A DNA stretch of 64,000 nt from Cichorium intybus (lineage: Eukaryota > Streptophyta > Magnoliopsida > Asterales > Asteraceae): contig CM042011.1 in assembly GCA_023525715.1 (NCBI GenBank), forward strand, positions 61,147,354 to 61,211,353, read 5' to 3'. A program made the position numbers and the translations under genes. Positions 11,781-25,300 of this stretch are shown piece after piece. Numbering within the stretch: the first letter of the stretch is position 1; the number at the start of each line of letters is the position of its first letter. Under the pieces are notes generated by a model. The model saw only the letters and a program-made list of their open reading frames with translations. It was not told the DNA's origin and searched no databases.

Positions 11781-12170
11781 AGGGTTGATATCATAAAATG
11801 ACAACCAATAATATATAATTTTTTAGGTCACTCATGTTTTAATTGTGTTCAATAGCGATATCGCTAAACTTTTATTTAAGGTATCATCACACCATTGAGG
11901 TAAGTTTTAACTAGATAAACTAATACTGAATCATAAGTATTGTCCACTGTAACATTTAATATGGCAGAATTTATACATTTAGGTTATTCTGACACTGACA
12001 TTGCATCTATAGTGACATCCAATATGATGGAATTACTTGATTGAAATGCACTCTAATGGTGTAATGAGAACACTAAAAAAACGTTTAGTGACCTGTTAAA
12101 TACAATTAAAAGATAAATAGCGTAAAAGGCAAATTATGTATTATTGGTTGTCATTTTATGACATTAACCT
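11781..12170. mobile_element. MITE with roughly 60-bp imperfect terminal inverted repeats
   Basis: The left arm starts AGGGTTGATATCATAAAATG. The complement of the right arm starts AGGTTAATGTCATAAAATG. Both continue through ACAACCAATAATA and beyond. The interior is AT-rich and non-coding. The target duplication is not clear, so the superfamily is unassigned. Confidence 0.8.
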
Positions 12171-12287
12171 TTTTATCTAATAGAAAAAGACAATGTGTAT
12201 TATTTACTATAATAATATTGTATTAATTTTGTGTGAGAGATGATATTTTCTGTTTCTGATAGATGGTATTATCATATTATAGTCTTA

Positions 12288-12690
12288 GGGAAAATCTCAG
12301 AAAAACCCAACATATTTTCATCAAATTCTTAAAAAAAACCACAATATTATTTTTTTTAGTACATTAAAACCCCTGTATTTTCTAAAATATCTAATTTAAG
12401 TTTTCAGATCTCAGTAAAACCCAACATATTTTCATGTAATAATTAAACAAAACCACTATATTATATTTTTGGTGCATTAAAACTCCTATATTTCTAATCA
12501 AATAGATTGTAACCATCAAACACTTAAGATTCAGTTACATATCATTTGTGGTTGTCTAGGATTTACCGATCAGAAACCTTAAATTGGACATTTTAGAAAA
12601 TATAACGGTTTTAATGCACTAAAATATAATATAGTGGTTTTTTTAAGAATTCGGTGAAAATATGTTGGGTTTTATGAGATTTCCCCATTG
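12288..12690. mobile_element. MITE with about 130-bp inverted repeats and an internal duplication of one arm
   Basis: The left arm (GGGAAAATCTCAGAAAAACC onward) and the complement of the right arm (GGGGAAATCTCATAAAACCC onward) can be aligned for more than 120 bp. A second direct copy of the left-arm sequence starts near 12411, so two left arms face one right arm. It has no coding capacity. Long inverted repeats would suit a Mutator-like origin, but no 9-bp duplication was confirmed. Confidence 0.75.
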
Positions 12691-13140
12691 TCTTACTATA
12701 TTATATATCTCTAACTAGGTGTCCTTAACATTAAGTTGTGATTTTAATTTAATTTTCTTGAATTACCCTTATTTCCTCAATGAAAATCATATTTATATAA
12801 AAAAATTATAAATAATGGAGTATATTTAATGTTTGTATATTGAGTTATTTACTATTATATGTATAAATATCATACACATTTCATGTGCTTGTTATTTTGT
12901 TTAATATATTATATATTAAATATTGATTGTTTGAATTTAATTCTATTATTAGAACTTACTTTAAAATTATGTTCAATTTAAGTTATTAATCACGTTATTT
13001 TTTAAAAAATTAATGTGAACACGTACAATTTTAATTTATAACAATTATTAAATAGATAGTCATATGTTATTTGTCAAGTTTAAACATGTGGGTATAACAG
13101 TCATTTATTCAGATTCAGACAGTTGGTTTAGTAAAAAAGA

Positions 13141-13143
<3 letters not shown>
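12691..13143. other. AT-rich spacer, no feature
   Basis: Non-coding, strongly AT-rich sequence between the MITE and the TA array. I see nothing else in it. Confidence 0.6.

Positions 13144-13224
<81 letters not shown>
13144..13224. repeat. (TA)n microsatellite hosting the outer gypsy insertion
   Basis: About 80 bp of pure TA. Its last five bases, TATAT, are repeated immediately after the outer gypsy's right LTR at 33932-33936, so the element landed in or at the edge of this array. Confidence 0.95.
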
Positions 13225-13227
<3 letters not shown>

Positions 13228-14074
13228 AAGAACCCGCGAAAAAGTTGTAAAAGGGTAAAACGGTCTTTTGACACGTTATAAGACTATTATGTAAAATAAC
13301 ATGTATTATGTAAAATAATAATATAAGAAATAAAAGATTATATCAAATTTGGAGTTTTACCGCATGAATAGTGATATATGACCGAAAAGGGCAAAATGGT
13401 CATTTGTCATGGAAATGACCAAAATGTCAAGAAAATGTTGAGTTGTAAGTTAATGAAGCTTAAATGGTTAAGTTATGACTTTTGGACCATCTTTGTAAAG
13501 GAATTGGAAGGCTAAGGACCAAAATGCAAAGTTTTTATAAAATTAAATATACATATATATTATAAGATAGTTATTTCCTCCATTATGTAAGAACCTAATA
13601 GAAGTGTCCAGAGAGAGCTAGAGAGAGCGAGAGAGAGTACGGGAGAAGAAGCAGAGGCTCAAGAATTGTTGCCAAGGAATCAAGAGAAAGGTTGGAATTG
13701 GTGATTCCAAAGTAAACAAGGTTAGTAATTGAAGTTTCTACCCAAGCTTTTGTGTGTTCTTGATGAGTTTCCATGGAGTGGACTGAAATCTGTAATTTCA
13801 GTCATAATCCATGAAGTGTATATGATTTATGGGCTTAAACATGTTCATGTAGTAAGAACATATCTTAAAAATAGCAAAGTAGGTTGCTATTGTTGAGAAA
13901 TTGAAAAGTTGCTCAAGAACCCTAAATCATGAATTGGTGTGATTAAGGTGTTTCTAGCGGCTTAAAACTTGTTATTAGTCAAGGGTTTTAGTCCTAGAAC
14001 AAATCACATATGATTAAGACCTGGATTAAGAACTTAAAATGTCAAAACTGCGTGCTACAGTGCCAAATCGCGAC

Positions 14075-14175
14075 TGATCAGGAGTCTGCCCAGGCGCTAG
14101 GCGCAGTGCGCCCAGGACCAGGGCGGGGTGCGCCCAGGCGCAGTGCGCCCAACCCTGGCGCGGTGCGCCCTCAGA
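14075..14175. repeat. GC-rich minisatellite inside the left outer LTR
   Basis: Four to five imperfect copies of a motif like GCGCAGTGCGCCC stand out in an otherwise AT-rich LTR. An identical block is in the right LTR at about 32236-32336. They add a dense cluster of CpG sites upstream of the presumed promoter. Confidence 0.75.
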
Positions 14176-14811
14176 TAGGGACCAAAAATGTTAGAAACTT
14201 CAAATGCTAGAAACCATAGCTAGACATGTCCGTTTGGTCTGAAATTTTAGCCATAACCCTAAAATGGTATGAGAACATGTCGGGAATTGTCAAATCCGTA
14301 ATCCGACCTTGCGGAAAAGTCACTGTAGCGGCAGTGGCTAAACTTCAAGTTTATGCCAAAACTTGATTTTTGGAATTTGAGCTAGACTTGTCCAATGAAC
14401 TCCAAATTTGAAACACAAGTCTAATATGACCTAAGATTTCATGCAAAAGTGTCGGAACTGAAATACGACCCCTCGGGGGTACTGTAGCAAAATACGCGTA
14501 TTTCGGAGAAAAACTATAAAACGAGTCTATTAATGGTTATACATTTATTATAACCTGGAGTTGTGTCACATGAGACTTTAGAACTATAGAGTTAATTATA
14601 TTGAGTATTTATACATGATACTTGTATAGGTGGTGCTTCAAATACCATAGACCACGGGAAAGGAAAAGGCGTACGTGAAGCTTAGTGAACCGTAGCAGAA
14701 TCAAGGTGAGTTTTATGAGGATTTTCTATAGTACATAGCAAAATGATATTTTCAGAAAATGAGATTTCCAAATACTTTTAAATACTAAAGTTGGAAACAG
14801 TTTTAAAGTAG

Positions 14812-14823
14812 CTCTATATAAGG
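14812..14823 (+). promoter_or_regulatory. Candidate TATA box of the outer LTR promoter
   Basis: CTCTATATAAGG is the best TATA-like element in the LTR and lies about 950 bp before its end. The transcription start cannot be fixed from sequence alone. Confidence 0.4.
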
Positions 14824-15774
14824 GCTCAGTGTTTTTAAGCAGATTTTTAAAGCAGTGTAGTTTACAAAGTATTTTGAAAGAAGTTCCTTGGGTGAACTAA
14901 GATGTCAAAAATCAGTTTTGAAAGTATTTTCAGTAAGGAGTTATAAAGTGTATGAGCATGAGTTATTTATAAATTGTGTCCCATTTTGACCAATTTGAGA
15001 TGTAATGAAATAAGAATTAAAGAAAGAAAGAAGTAAGAGCCAGTTGTCCGGACTAGGATCACCCACATAATCGGGAGATCAGAAGACACTACTGGGATGG
15101 TACCTCCCGTCGCGAAGTAGTTGTCTAGCTTAGTATACCCTTGTGCTTGAATCTGTTCCAAGTCACAAAGGGGAGACAGAATGAGCATAACCGAGCGGAC
15201 GGATCTGTTCTGTCCCGCGAGGGGAGCTAGTTGAATGAATTAAATTAAAATAATTCATGAGTTTCAGTTGGTCACAAGAACATGAGAAAGAATGCAGTTT
15301 TAAAGAAAGAAAGCAGTTTCAAAGAATTAATACAGTTTTAAAGTAAGAAACCGTTTTTGAGAAAGAAAATGTTTTTAAGTTTTAATCAAAGAAGAGCAAA
15401 GAGATTTGAGACTTATCTTGAAAATAAGTTTTCAGCAGTTTATCAGTTTTACTTGTTTATATTTCAAGTTTTGAGCAGAAAAGTTTTGGGTCTAAAACCC
15501 ATATTACTCACGAGGCTTTACGTCTCACGTATTATATTTTTAAATGCTATGTACTTAGGTGAAAGAAGCGGGAGTTGAAGTTGGGACCAGTGTAAATGCA
15601 GTAAGTTTAAATTATGGTTATCTGAATTGAGTCTGTAATACCCCCTTAAGTTTAAGTTTGTAAAATAAAAAAAAAATTAAGTGGCTACTTTATAGTCACG
15701 AGTTGTAAAATAAGTTTGTAACATAAACTGTATTTGTATTAAAATATGGTTTGAGAAAAGGGGTGTTACAGTTT

Positions 15775-15786
15775 TGGTATCAGAGC
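15775..15786 (+). other. Primer-binding site of the outer gypsy
   Basis: TGGTATCAGAGC lies four bases after the left LTR and is of initiator tRNA-Met type. Confidence 0.9.
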
Positions 15787-16010
15787 CAAGGTTTAAGCGA
15801 ATTAGGTTGGAATACCATCCTAGGCTTAAACTAGCAAGAGTAGTAGTAAGGTGCCTTAGTAGTATAGAGGTACACTTAGACTTATAGAAGCTATAGAGTG
15901 AGTATGACTGTTATAAAAGTACAGTCAAAATAGGGAGATAACATGCTACCGCTTATGAAATACTATATAGAATTGTGTATTAAACAGATATTTTATTCAT
16001 CTATATAGTA
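15787..16010 (+). other. Leader of the outer gypsy
   Basis: Untranslated leader between primer-binding site and gag start. It has no coding motif. Packaging and dimerisation signals would be expected here but are not recognisable. Confidence 0.6.
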
Positions 16011-19000
16011 ATGGAAGGCGGAAGACAAGCTGACAGGGCTGAGGGCAATCACACTTCTTCAAGAGGAAGTAGACCACATGTTATTCGAAATGATGAGACC
16101 GAGCCAAACCCACCACCACAACCTGTCACTATGGAAGCAATTCGGTACCTAATCAATAATTTACGAGATGAACTGAAACAAGATGTGAATAACATTATCG
16201 ATGGTCGAATGGGTGAACCCAGAGCCCATTCTTCACAAGAAGTCTCTAAAAAGGCGACCGAGGAAGAAGGTAGTGGAGAAAATAAGAAGAAAGGGAAGGG
16301 CTGTTCTTTTAAGTCCTTCATGGCATGTAAACCGCCCGAGTACCACGGCAGTTTTGAGCCGAAGGTGACAATGCGATGGGTCCGGGAGATCGAACAAGTG
16401 ATGCAAGCAAGCAAATGTGGAGAAAAAGACCAAGTCAACTATGCCTCCCGGCAGTTGAAAGATGATGCTCTGGTGTGGTGGAACACCAAATACGAGAGTT
16501 TGGGAAAGGATGTTGTATATGGCTGGTCATGGGCGGAGTTTGTCTCGTGTCTAAAAGATAAATTCTGTCCCACGCGAGATTTGGAGAAAATGAACGAAGA
16601 TTTCTTAACGATAAAGAAAGGAGAATTGACGGTGGACGAATATACAAAGAAATTTTGCGATATGTTGCCTTTTGTGGGGGAGTCTTACCCCAGTGAGCGG
16701 TCCCGAATTAACCGCTATGTCCGGGGTTTGCCATGGAATTATGAGTTAGAAGTAAAGAAAGCTGAAACATTAGATGGGGCGATCAATGCTGCCCGAACTG
16801 TGGAGGATGTTGGAAAACGAAGAAAGGAGGAAGGACCTGGCTTTAGTGACAAGAGGAAGACAGTTAGTAGCAGTGGGAACATAAAGAAGAAAGGGAAGAT
16901 AAGTTCAAGTCAGAGTCGACAGGGAAGTGTAAAAAAATGTGAGAAATGTGGGAAAGAACACGGTGGCGAGTGCCGAGCGGGATCAAATGCCTGTTTTAAT
17001 TGTGGTGGACTCGGTCACAAAGCAAAAGACTGCAAAGCCAAGAAAGCCAGTGAAGTGGAGTGCTTCTCATGCCATCAGATGGGGCACTATAGTTTTAACT
17101 GCCCAAACAAGGGAGGAGAAACTGTGGTGTCAACAGCTCAGAAGAAGACGGAACCCCAGAAAGTGAAGACTAGAGCTTTTCAGATCACCAGGGAAAAAGC
17201 GAGGGAGACGCACGATGTGGTCTCAGGTATACTACTGATCAACTCGACACCTGCATATGTGTTGTTTGATTCCGGTTCTACATATTCATTCGTGTCCCAT
17301 GGGTTTGGAGCCAGATTGAGAGTTCCATTAGAATTGTTAGATCTAGTTTTTGAAGTAGAAGTGGCGGACGGGAAATTTGTTGAAGTTCAGCATATGTACC
17401 GAGATTGTGAACTTGACATTAACGGCAAGAAGTTCCGACTTAATCTCCTTCCCATTGGAATTAAGTCCTTTGATGTAATAATCGGAATGGATTGGCTTGG
17501 TGCAAATGATGCGAAGATAGCTTGTGGTCAGAAGAGGGTGTCTGTTAAAACCCTAGGAGCTAAGGTGTACGTATATGGGGAACGAAGAAAGCATGTGCCC
17601 AGTGTCATCAGTGTAGCTAAGGCCCGAAAATGTATCAGGAAATGGTGTGTATCTTTCCTGGCCTATGTGATGACTGAAGAGTGAAGACAAAGTAAAAAAC
17701 AGACATATAAAGACATAGAAGTAGTAAAAGAATTCCCAGAAGTTTTCCCAGACGAATTACCAGGCTTGCCACCAGAAAGGCAGGTTGAATTCCGTATAGA
17801 TCTTGTTCCAGGAGCTTCTCCAATAGCACGAGCACCGTACAGGTTAGCACCAACAGAGATGCGGGAATTAATGTCCCAGTTACAGGAGTTATTAGATAAA
17901 GGCTTCATCAGGCCTAGTTCTTCTCCGTGGGGTGCTCCAGTTCTGTTTGTAAAGAAGAAGGATGGATCAATGCGAATGTGCATTGATTACAAAGAATTGA
18001 ACAAGATTACCATCAAGAACCGGTACCCGTTGCCCAGAATAGACGATTTGTTCGACCAATTACAAGGTGCAGATTATTTCTCAAAAATTGATCTGAGATC
18101 TGGGTATCACCAAGTCAGGGTAAAAGAAAGTGATGTTGAGAAGACGGCGTTTCGTACACGATATGGGCATTACGAGTTCCTAGTAATGCCATTCGGTCTT
18201 ACCAATGCACCAGCGATCTTTATGGACTTAATGAATCGGGTCTGTAAACCATTCCTAGACCGGTTCGTGATAGTGTTCATAGATGACATACTGATATACT
18301 CAAAGAATAGAGAAGAGCATGCGAGTCATCTGCGGTTAGTACTTAAGACCTTGAAGCGAGAACAGCTATATGCAAAGTTCTCCAAGTGCGACTTTTGGAT
18401 GAAAGAGGTGCAATTCCTTGGACATGTTGTTTCTATCCAAGGTATAAAAGTTGATCCAGCGAAAGTTGAAGCAGTGATGAAATGGGAGCCACCTAAGACG
18501 CCAACAGAAGTTAGAAGTTTTCTCGGTCTTGCCGGGTATTACAGGAGATTTATTCAAGATTTCTCCCGTATAGCAGTGCCACTTACACGACTAACCCGAA
18601 AAGAAGAGAAATTCAGATGGCAAGAAGAACAAGAAAGAGCTTTCGCTACATTAAAAGAAAAGTTGTGTAACGCGCATGTCCTTACATTGCCGGATGGGAC
18701 AGAAGACTTTGAAGTATACAGCGATGCCTCGCATCGGGGGCTTGGCTGTGTGTTGATGCAGAGAGGGAAGGTTATCGCATACGCTTCCAGACAGTTGAAA
18801 GATCCAGAGAAAAAGTACACAACCCATGATCTAGAACTTGCAGCGATCGTATTTGCCTTGAAGATTTGGAGACATTACTTGTATGGTACAAAGTGCAAGC
18901 TATTCACCGATCACAAGAGTTTGCAGTATGTGTTCACTCAAAAAGAGTTGAACATGAGACAGAGCAGATGGCTAGAGCTGATCAGTGACTATGATTGCAA

Positions 19001-19570
19001 AATTTTATACCATCCAGGTAAAGCAAATGTAGTAGCAGATGCATTGAGTAGAAAAGTTTCTGAGAAAAGAATCAAGGCAAGATCAATGCGAATAGAACTG
19101 GTGTCCAGCATTATAGAACAGATTAAAGCAGCTCAACAGAAAGTTGAAGAAAGTAGAGATTTGAAAGATGAGAAACTAGGAAAAGAAATGCAGTTTGAGA
19201 CGAACAGCCAGGGATTGAAGACTTTCAGAAACCGCATTTGGGTACCAAAGGCAGGAGGATTGAGAAAGCTAATTCTAGAAGAGTCGCATAAGTCAAAGTA
19301 TTCCATACATCCAGGAAGTACCAAGACTTATCAAGATCTGAAAAGACAGTACTGGTGGCCTGGAATGAAGAAGAGGATAGCTAAGTACATCTCCAAGTGT
19401 GTTATTTGTGCACAAGTCAAGGCGGAACATCAGGTCCCGCATGGAGATGCTCAGTCATTACATATTCCAGCCAGAAAGTGGGAAGATGTAACCATGGACT
19501 TGGTATTCGGGTTACCAAGAACGAGAAGAGGTCATGATAGTATATGGGTCATAGTGGACCGGTTGACTAA
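16011..19570 (+). pseudogene. Outer gypsy gag-pol, first part (gag to integrase core start), in-frame stop
   Basis: The frame opens at ATG 16011 and runs 557 residues: a retrotransposon gag domain (about 95-230), CCHC zinc knuckles (CFNCGGLGHKAKDC and CFSCHQMGHYSFNC) and an aspartic protease with FDSGS. A TGA at 17682-17684 then stops it. The same frame continues at once into reverse transcriptase (VIVFIDDILIYSK catalytic region), RNase H (YSDASHRGLG...FTDHKSLQ) and the integrase zinc-binding and early core (HPGSTKTYQ...YWWPGMKK, then MDLVFGLPRT). It is cut at 19570 by the inner element. In the inner homologue the corresponding region is open, so the stop is a lesion of this copy and not the family layout. 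The stop could derive from an Arg CGA codon by CpG deamination, but that is inference. Confidence 0.93.
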
Positions 19571-22272
19571 TGTCACACCCCGATCCTTGGCGGAATCGAT
19601 CAAGGCGTGATATATTGTTCAAAGTCTCATGACAACTATGTTATAATATGATTAGATTCAATTAAGTACTAAGTATACAAACAAAATCCACAACATACAA
19701 ATACAAATCCAAATACAACAACATTTATTACAGGAAATTTAAATAGTATTGTGGGTTTCTAAGGTACACCCTACTTTTCATCAACTCCATTCTTCAAATC
19801 TGCATCATGGGTAAAAACAGGTCAACTACGAGAGTTGGTGAGTAATCTAGTTTTATTAAAGAAAATTGTGAGTTTGAATAATTTGAAATTTGTTTTCTTT
19901 TGAAGTTGGCAAACAAGTGTTATTGAGATAACAATTTATAAATCAAAAATTGATTAACAAATGATAACAACAACAATAAGTCCTCACCCTATATATACAT
20001 ATAAGTATATATATAGGATGGAGCATCTAATCATCATACACACTCAACCACGTGCAATCAATCACCTTAGCGTCCCAAGGCGGGGTGGTCAACCCAATAG
20101 CGCTATTATTGTCCATAACGTACATCAAGAATACGGGCATAGTCATGGAGATTAGACTAAAAATGATAATGCACTACAAGTACATGTAGCGTAAACAAAC
20201 AATAATTATACAAATAATGATTCAAGTATAAATGTCCCAACAATGTCTCAATTGTGATAAAATAATAAAATGAAGTTGAAAACATATTAGAACCACATGA
20301 TACACCCCAAAAGTATTGAAAAGTATAAAATACGGGGTAGATTACTCACATTAGTCCAATAAGGAATGCGCGTGTTGTACGATAGACGGCTCGGGTCAAA
20401 ACGACGTGGAACCTATTATAATTAATAGTTTTGGTTTAGGAATCGATAAATAGGAATATAGTATTAATAAAATAATTTAAACACATATTATTATATTAGA
20501 TGAATTAACAATTATCCAAATTTTGTTTTGAATATTAATGTATTTATATGTTAAATGAATTTTAAATTGAATTAATTACTTTGCTTAATTAATTTATATT
20601 TTCACTTTAGGAAATATTTTAATAATTTCTTATTAAAATAATAACTAGTCAAATTATAAGTATTTACAGATTTTATATATTATAAACAATTATTTATATG
20701 AAATAATCATTAAAATGCTTTTTTACATGCTTAGATATTTAGGAAAATGGTTTTAAATACTAAACAGTAATGAAACATTCTGAAATTATCAGAAAATAAT
20801 TATTTCATAAAATAGTAATTACTGTAAAATTTTCATATTTTTCTTAACTGCTTTAGTATTTATTTAGTATTTTAATGTTTAAACAACAACAAAATTCGAA
20901 ACAAATAATGAATGATCCCTAAAAATTCTGGAAAACTAACCATAGTTTTCTAACATTATATTGAGCCTACTGTAAATATTTTGGATATTTTGGATTAAGG
21001 GAAGTATTTCTTATGTTTTTCATTATTAACTAATCAATAAAATCATAAATAATAGGAAAATGTTAAGAGAAATTAATTAGACTTTTTATTTATGATTACC
21101 ATGTTATATATGATATTCTGATAAGGTGTTATAATTTTTGGACATGTGTAGCTATTTATTATCAATTTAAACCATTAAATAAACATTAAATCAGGAAAAA
21201 TACGAAAACATTCTTACAAAATTCTGTAAATTTATTCATGGAGTCTTTAATATGTTAATAAGGTGCGAAAAATATAAAATCTAGTTTTTAACATACATAA
21301 CTATATTTTGCAATTTATTTATCTACAACAAAATAAAATACAAAATAAGCATCAAACTGTAATATAAATGCATGAAACTTTATAAATCCACTTTACTCAA
21401 TATATGAGTTGTTCCAAAATATTCCCAGAATTTATTGATTTCAAAAAGTATTTTATGTGAATTATTGCCTTATTTTAGTGCAATAATTATAGTAATTCAA
21501 TAAAAATAAGTTATTTTCTGAAAATTTCCAGAACTTCTTATTTTATTGATGGGATCTTTAGAAAAATCAGGTTTATGCATAAAATGAGTTTTAGATATTT
21601 TGGTGGATTTAATTTGTTTCATGTATGAATTTGGAACTTTTAACAACTTACCTTGATGAATGCTTCAATAGGGATGAAGATTTGAGTATGAGAGCTTGTT
21701 CTTGGCTGGAAAATTGGAATTTCTTAGATGAATTTCGAGATTGAGAGGGAGAGAAAGGATAGAGAGGGTTTGAGTGGTGATGAGAATAATGTGTGGGGAG
21801 AAAAATGAAAGGAAAGATGATGAGAGGTGTGAGTGGGAGACCATGGGAATAACTTTTGACTTTAGGTGGTCCTCATAATTTCCCACTAGTACAAGCATCT
21901 CTATGTAATACACTAATTAATATAAGAATTTTATAAAATTTAATGTAGAGTTTATAAAAATAGAGTTTTATAAAAAAATAGGTTATTATTTGATTATAAC
22001 AATCTACTTTGATTTGAAGTTTAATTATAGTATTCAAGTTTGACTCTTTTAATTTAATTAGAGTATCATACTTTGATTTGATTTTAATATGGTATCATAA
22101 TTTAATTTGATTATAGTTATAACGTTTTACTATGCTATTTTGCTATTAACGTCAATTTATATCGTATTGTATAGGTTTTGATCCTATTAGCGTCAAGTAA
22201 ATCTTGAGTAGGGTTTATTAAATTTCCCAATTGGGTTGGGTTGACCCGAATCCATTTTAGGCGGATGTCACA
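19571..22272 (-). repeat. LTR of the inner gypsy (3' LTR in element orientation)
   Basis: 2702 bp, TGTCACACCCCGATCC to GGATGTCACA as read on the plus strand. The terminal TGTCACA...TGTGACA-type ends form a short inverted repeat. It is AT-rich and encodes nothing. Small open frames inside it are repeated in the other LTR and are not genes. Confidence 0.96.
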
Positions 22273-22289
22273 GTCTCCCCTACTTTAGG
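22273..22289 (-). other. Polypurine tract of the inner gypsy
   Basis: On the minus strand, CCTAAAGTAGGGGAGAC abuts the 3' LTR, the expected place for plus-strand priming. Confidence 0.8.
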
Positions 22290-22322
22290 AAATTTCGTCC
22301 CGAAATTTAAGAAGAGAGTACC

Positions 22323-25300
22323 TTAAGAGAAAAGTTGTGGGTATTTGGTACGCATTTGATCCTCACGCTCCCATGTATACTCAGGTCCACGTGCTGACTG
22401 CCACTTTACCTTGACCAGGGGAATGCGACTTCTTTTGAGTTGCTTTTCCATTCGGTCGGCAATTTCCAAGGGTTTCTCGATAAATTGCATTGTCTCGTCG
22501 ATTTGGATATCCTCAAGAGGAACATGAAGGTTCTCGTCTGCTAAACACTTCTTGAGGTTGGCTATATGAAATACTGGGTGTACTTTATTAAGCTCTATTG
22601 GTAGATCCAACTCGTAGGCTACTGGTCCGATCCTTTTCAGGATTTTGAACGGGCCTACATAGCGTGGTGCCAATTTACCCTTGCGTCCAAATCGAACCAC
22701 ACCTTTCCATGAGGACACTTTTAACATGACCATGTCACCCACGGTAAATTCAAGCGGTTTGCGTCGCTTGTCGGCGTAACTCTTTTGTCGGCTACGAGCT
22801 GCGAGAAGGTTATTGCAAATCTGAGTGATTTTGTCGGTTGTTTCCTGGATAAGCTCAGGACCAACGATTGGAGAATCCACTGTTGCGCGAATCACGTGGG
22901 ACTCGCCAATTTCATGCCAGCAAATAGGAGATCGGCATTTACGGCCATACAATGCTTCAAATGGTGGCATCTTGATGCTAGAATGATAACTGTTATTATA
23001 GGAGAATTCCACCAATGGTAAATGAGAGTCCCAGTTTCCTCCGAAATCTAAGACACACGCCCTCAACATATCTTCGAGTGTTTGAATTGTCCTCTCAGAT
23101 TGACCATCGGTTTGAGGATGATAGGCGGTACTGAGATCGAGGCGAGTTCCCATGGCTGCTTGAAGTGATTGCCAAATCCGAGAGAGAAATCTCCCATCAC
23201 GATCTGAAATGATGCTGAGAGGGATGCCATGCCGACTAACTATCTCGTCGATGTAAATTCGAGCAAGTTGTTCGACCTGGAAATCTTCACGGATGGGAAG
23301 GAAATGAGCGGATTTGGTCAAACGGTCAATGATTACCCAAATGCTGTCGTGTCCCTTGGTGGTACGGGGAAGTTTGGTTACGAAATCCATGGCGATCGCT
23401 TCCCATTTCCACTCGGGGATTACCGGTTGGACCAATAGTCCAGAGGGTCGTTGATGTTCTGCTTTGACTCTGGAACATGTAAGACATTTGGCCACGAATA
23501 AAGCAATATCCTTTTTCATTCCCGACCACCAATAATTGGTTCTCAAGCCATGATACATCTTGTCAGCGCCAGGATGAATGGAATATCGAGTTTTATGGAT
23601 TTCTTCCATCAGGAATGTACGAAGATTGTCGCGATCTGGGATCCAGATGCGATCTTGATAATAGAAAATACCATCAGATTTACTTTCCAACTCCCCATCA
23701 ATTCCCGTGGGCATGTCATTTTCGGTAATTGCCGAGTGTTGGGCTCCTCGAATTCGGTCACTGAGATTGGACAAGATAGGAGAACATATTAGATGAAATG
23801 CTTTGGCATGTTCTTTTCGGCTTAACGCGTCAGCTACGACGTTTGCCTTGCCCGGATGATAGCGTATTTCACACTCGTAATCATTTAGGAGTTCGACCCA
23901 TCGTGTTTGTCTCATATTGAGTTCTTTTTGATTAAGAATATGTTGCAAGCTCTTGTGGTCGGTGAAAATTACGCATTTAGTGCCGTAAAGGTAATGCCTC
24001 CAAATTTTAAGAGCGAAAACCACGGCACCGAGCTCCAAATCATGAGTCGTATAATTCCTTTCATGAATTTTGAGTTGTCGCGATGCGTAAGCTATAACCT
24101 TTCCCCTTTGCATCAAAACACAACCTAGACCGAGATTGGAGGCATCGCAGTATACCACAAAATCTTCGGATCCTTCAGGAAGTGTAAGAATCGGAGCGTC
24201 ACACAATCTTTGTTTAAGGGTTTGGAAAGCGTCTTCTTGCTTGGGTCCCCAATCAAATGGCGTACCCTTGCAAGTGAGAAAAGTAAGCGGTAAAGCGATC
24301 TTTGAGAAATTTGAAATGAAACGCCGGTAATAGCCAGCTAAACCGAGGAATGACCGAATTTCCTTGGGGTTACGTGGGGCTTTCCAATTCTTAACTGCTT
24401 CAACTTTTGCGGGATCGACTAAAATACCCTTGTCGCTTACAATATGACCGAGGAATTGTACCTCATTTAACCAAAACTCGCATTTCGAAAATTTGGCATA
24501 GAGCTGATTTCCTTGCAATGTTTGGAGAGTTAGACGAAGGTGTCTTTCATGGTCTGCCTTTGTCTTGGAGTAAATGAGGATGTCATCAATAAAGACGATA
24601 ACAAAACGGTCGAGATAAGGTTTAAATACCCGATTCATCAAGTCCATGAATGCGGCAGGGGCATTCGTTAGGCCAAAAGGCATAACGGTGAACTCGTAAT
24701 GGCCATAGCGGGTTCGGAAAGCGGTTTTGGGGATGTCTTCTTCCCGTACTCGAAGTTGGTGATAACCCGAGCGGAGGTCGATTTTTGAGAAACATGAAGC
24801 TCCTTGAAGCTGATCAAAAAGGTCGTCGATCCGAGGTAACGGATATCGGTTCTTGATGGTCAATTTATTTAACTCCCGATAATCGATACACATACGAAAC
24901 GAACCATCTTTCTTTTTGATGAAGAGAACCGGGGCTCCCCAGGGTGAAGTACTAGGGCGGATAAATCCCTTATCGGTTAATTCTTGGAGCTGACTTGCCA
25001 ATTCTTGCATCTCGGTTGGAGCCAACCGATATGGAGACTTGGCTATGGGAGCAGCCTCAGGAACGAGATCGATGCGGAACTCTAGCTCACGTACTGGAGG
25101 GAGTCCAGATACGTCATCGGGAAAGATGTCGGGAAAGTCTCGTACAATCGGAATATCTTCGATCTTCTTTTCTTTGACCTTTGTTTCCACCACATGGGCT
25201 AAGAAAGCCATGTATTCTTTACGTAGATACGATCGAGCTTGAGTACATGACATAAGACTAAGTTTTTTTGAACGAGTCTCGCCATAAATACGAAGACTTT

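Larger units (their letters stand above)
13225..15770 (+). repeat. Left LTR of the outer gypsy element
   Basis: 2546 bp, TGTAAGAACCC to GGTGTTACA, with canonical TG...CA ends. Differences from the right LTR seen by eye are: the eleventh-to-thirteenth base area (CCGCG against CCACG), a G/T near 15405, and an A/T in the A-run near 15675. It contains a GC-rich minisatellite and a TATA-type box. Confidence 0.96.

Noticed and set aside
14010..14210. 66-residue open frame in the outer LTR (also 32171-32371)
   Set aside because: Its Pro/Arg-rich part is the translated GC minisatellite; there is no evidence of a gene.
19961..20155. Small open frame present in both inner LTRs (also 28065-28259)
   Set aside because: It is duplicated only because the LTR is duplicated; AT-rich, no motif and no leader.
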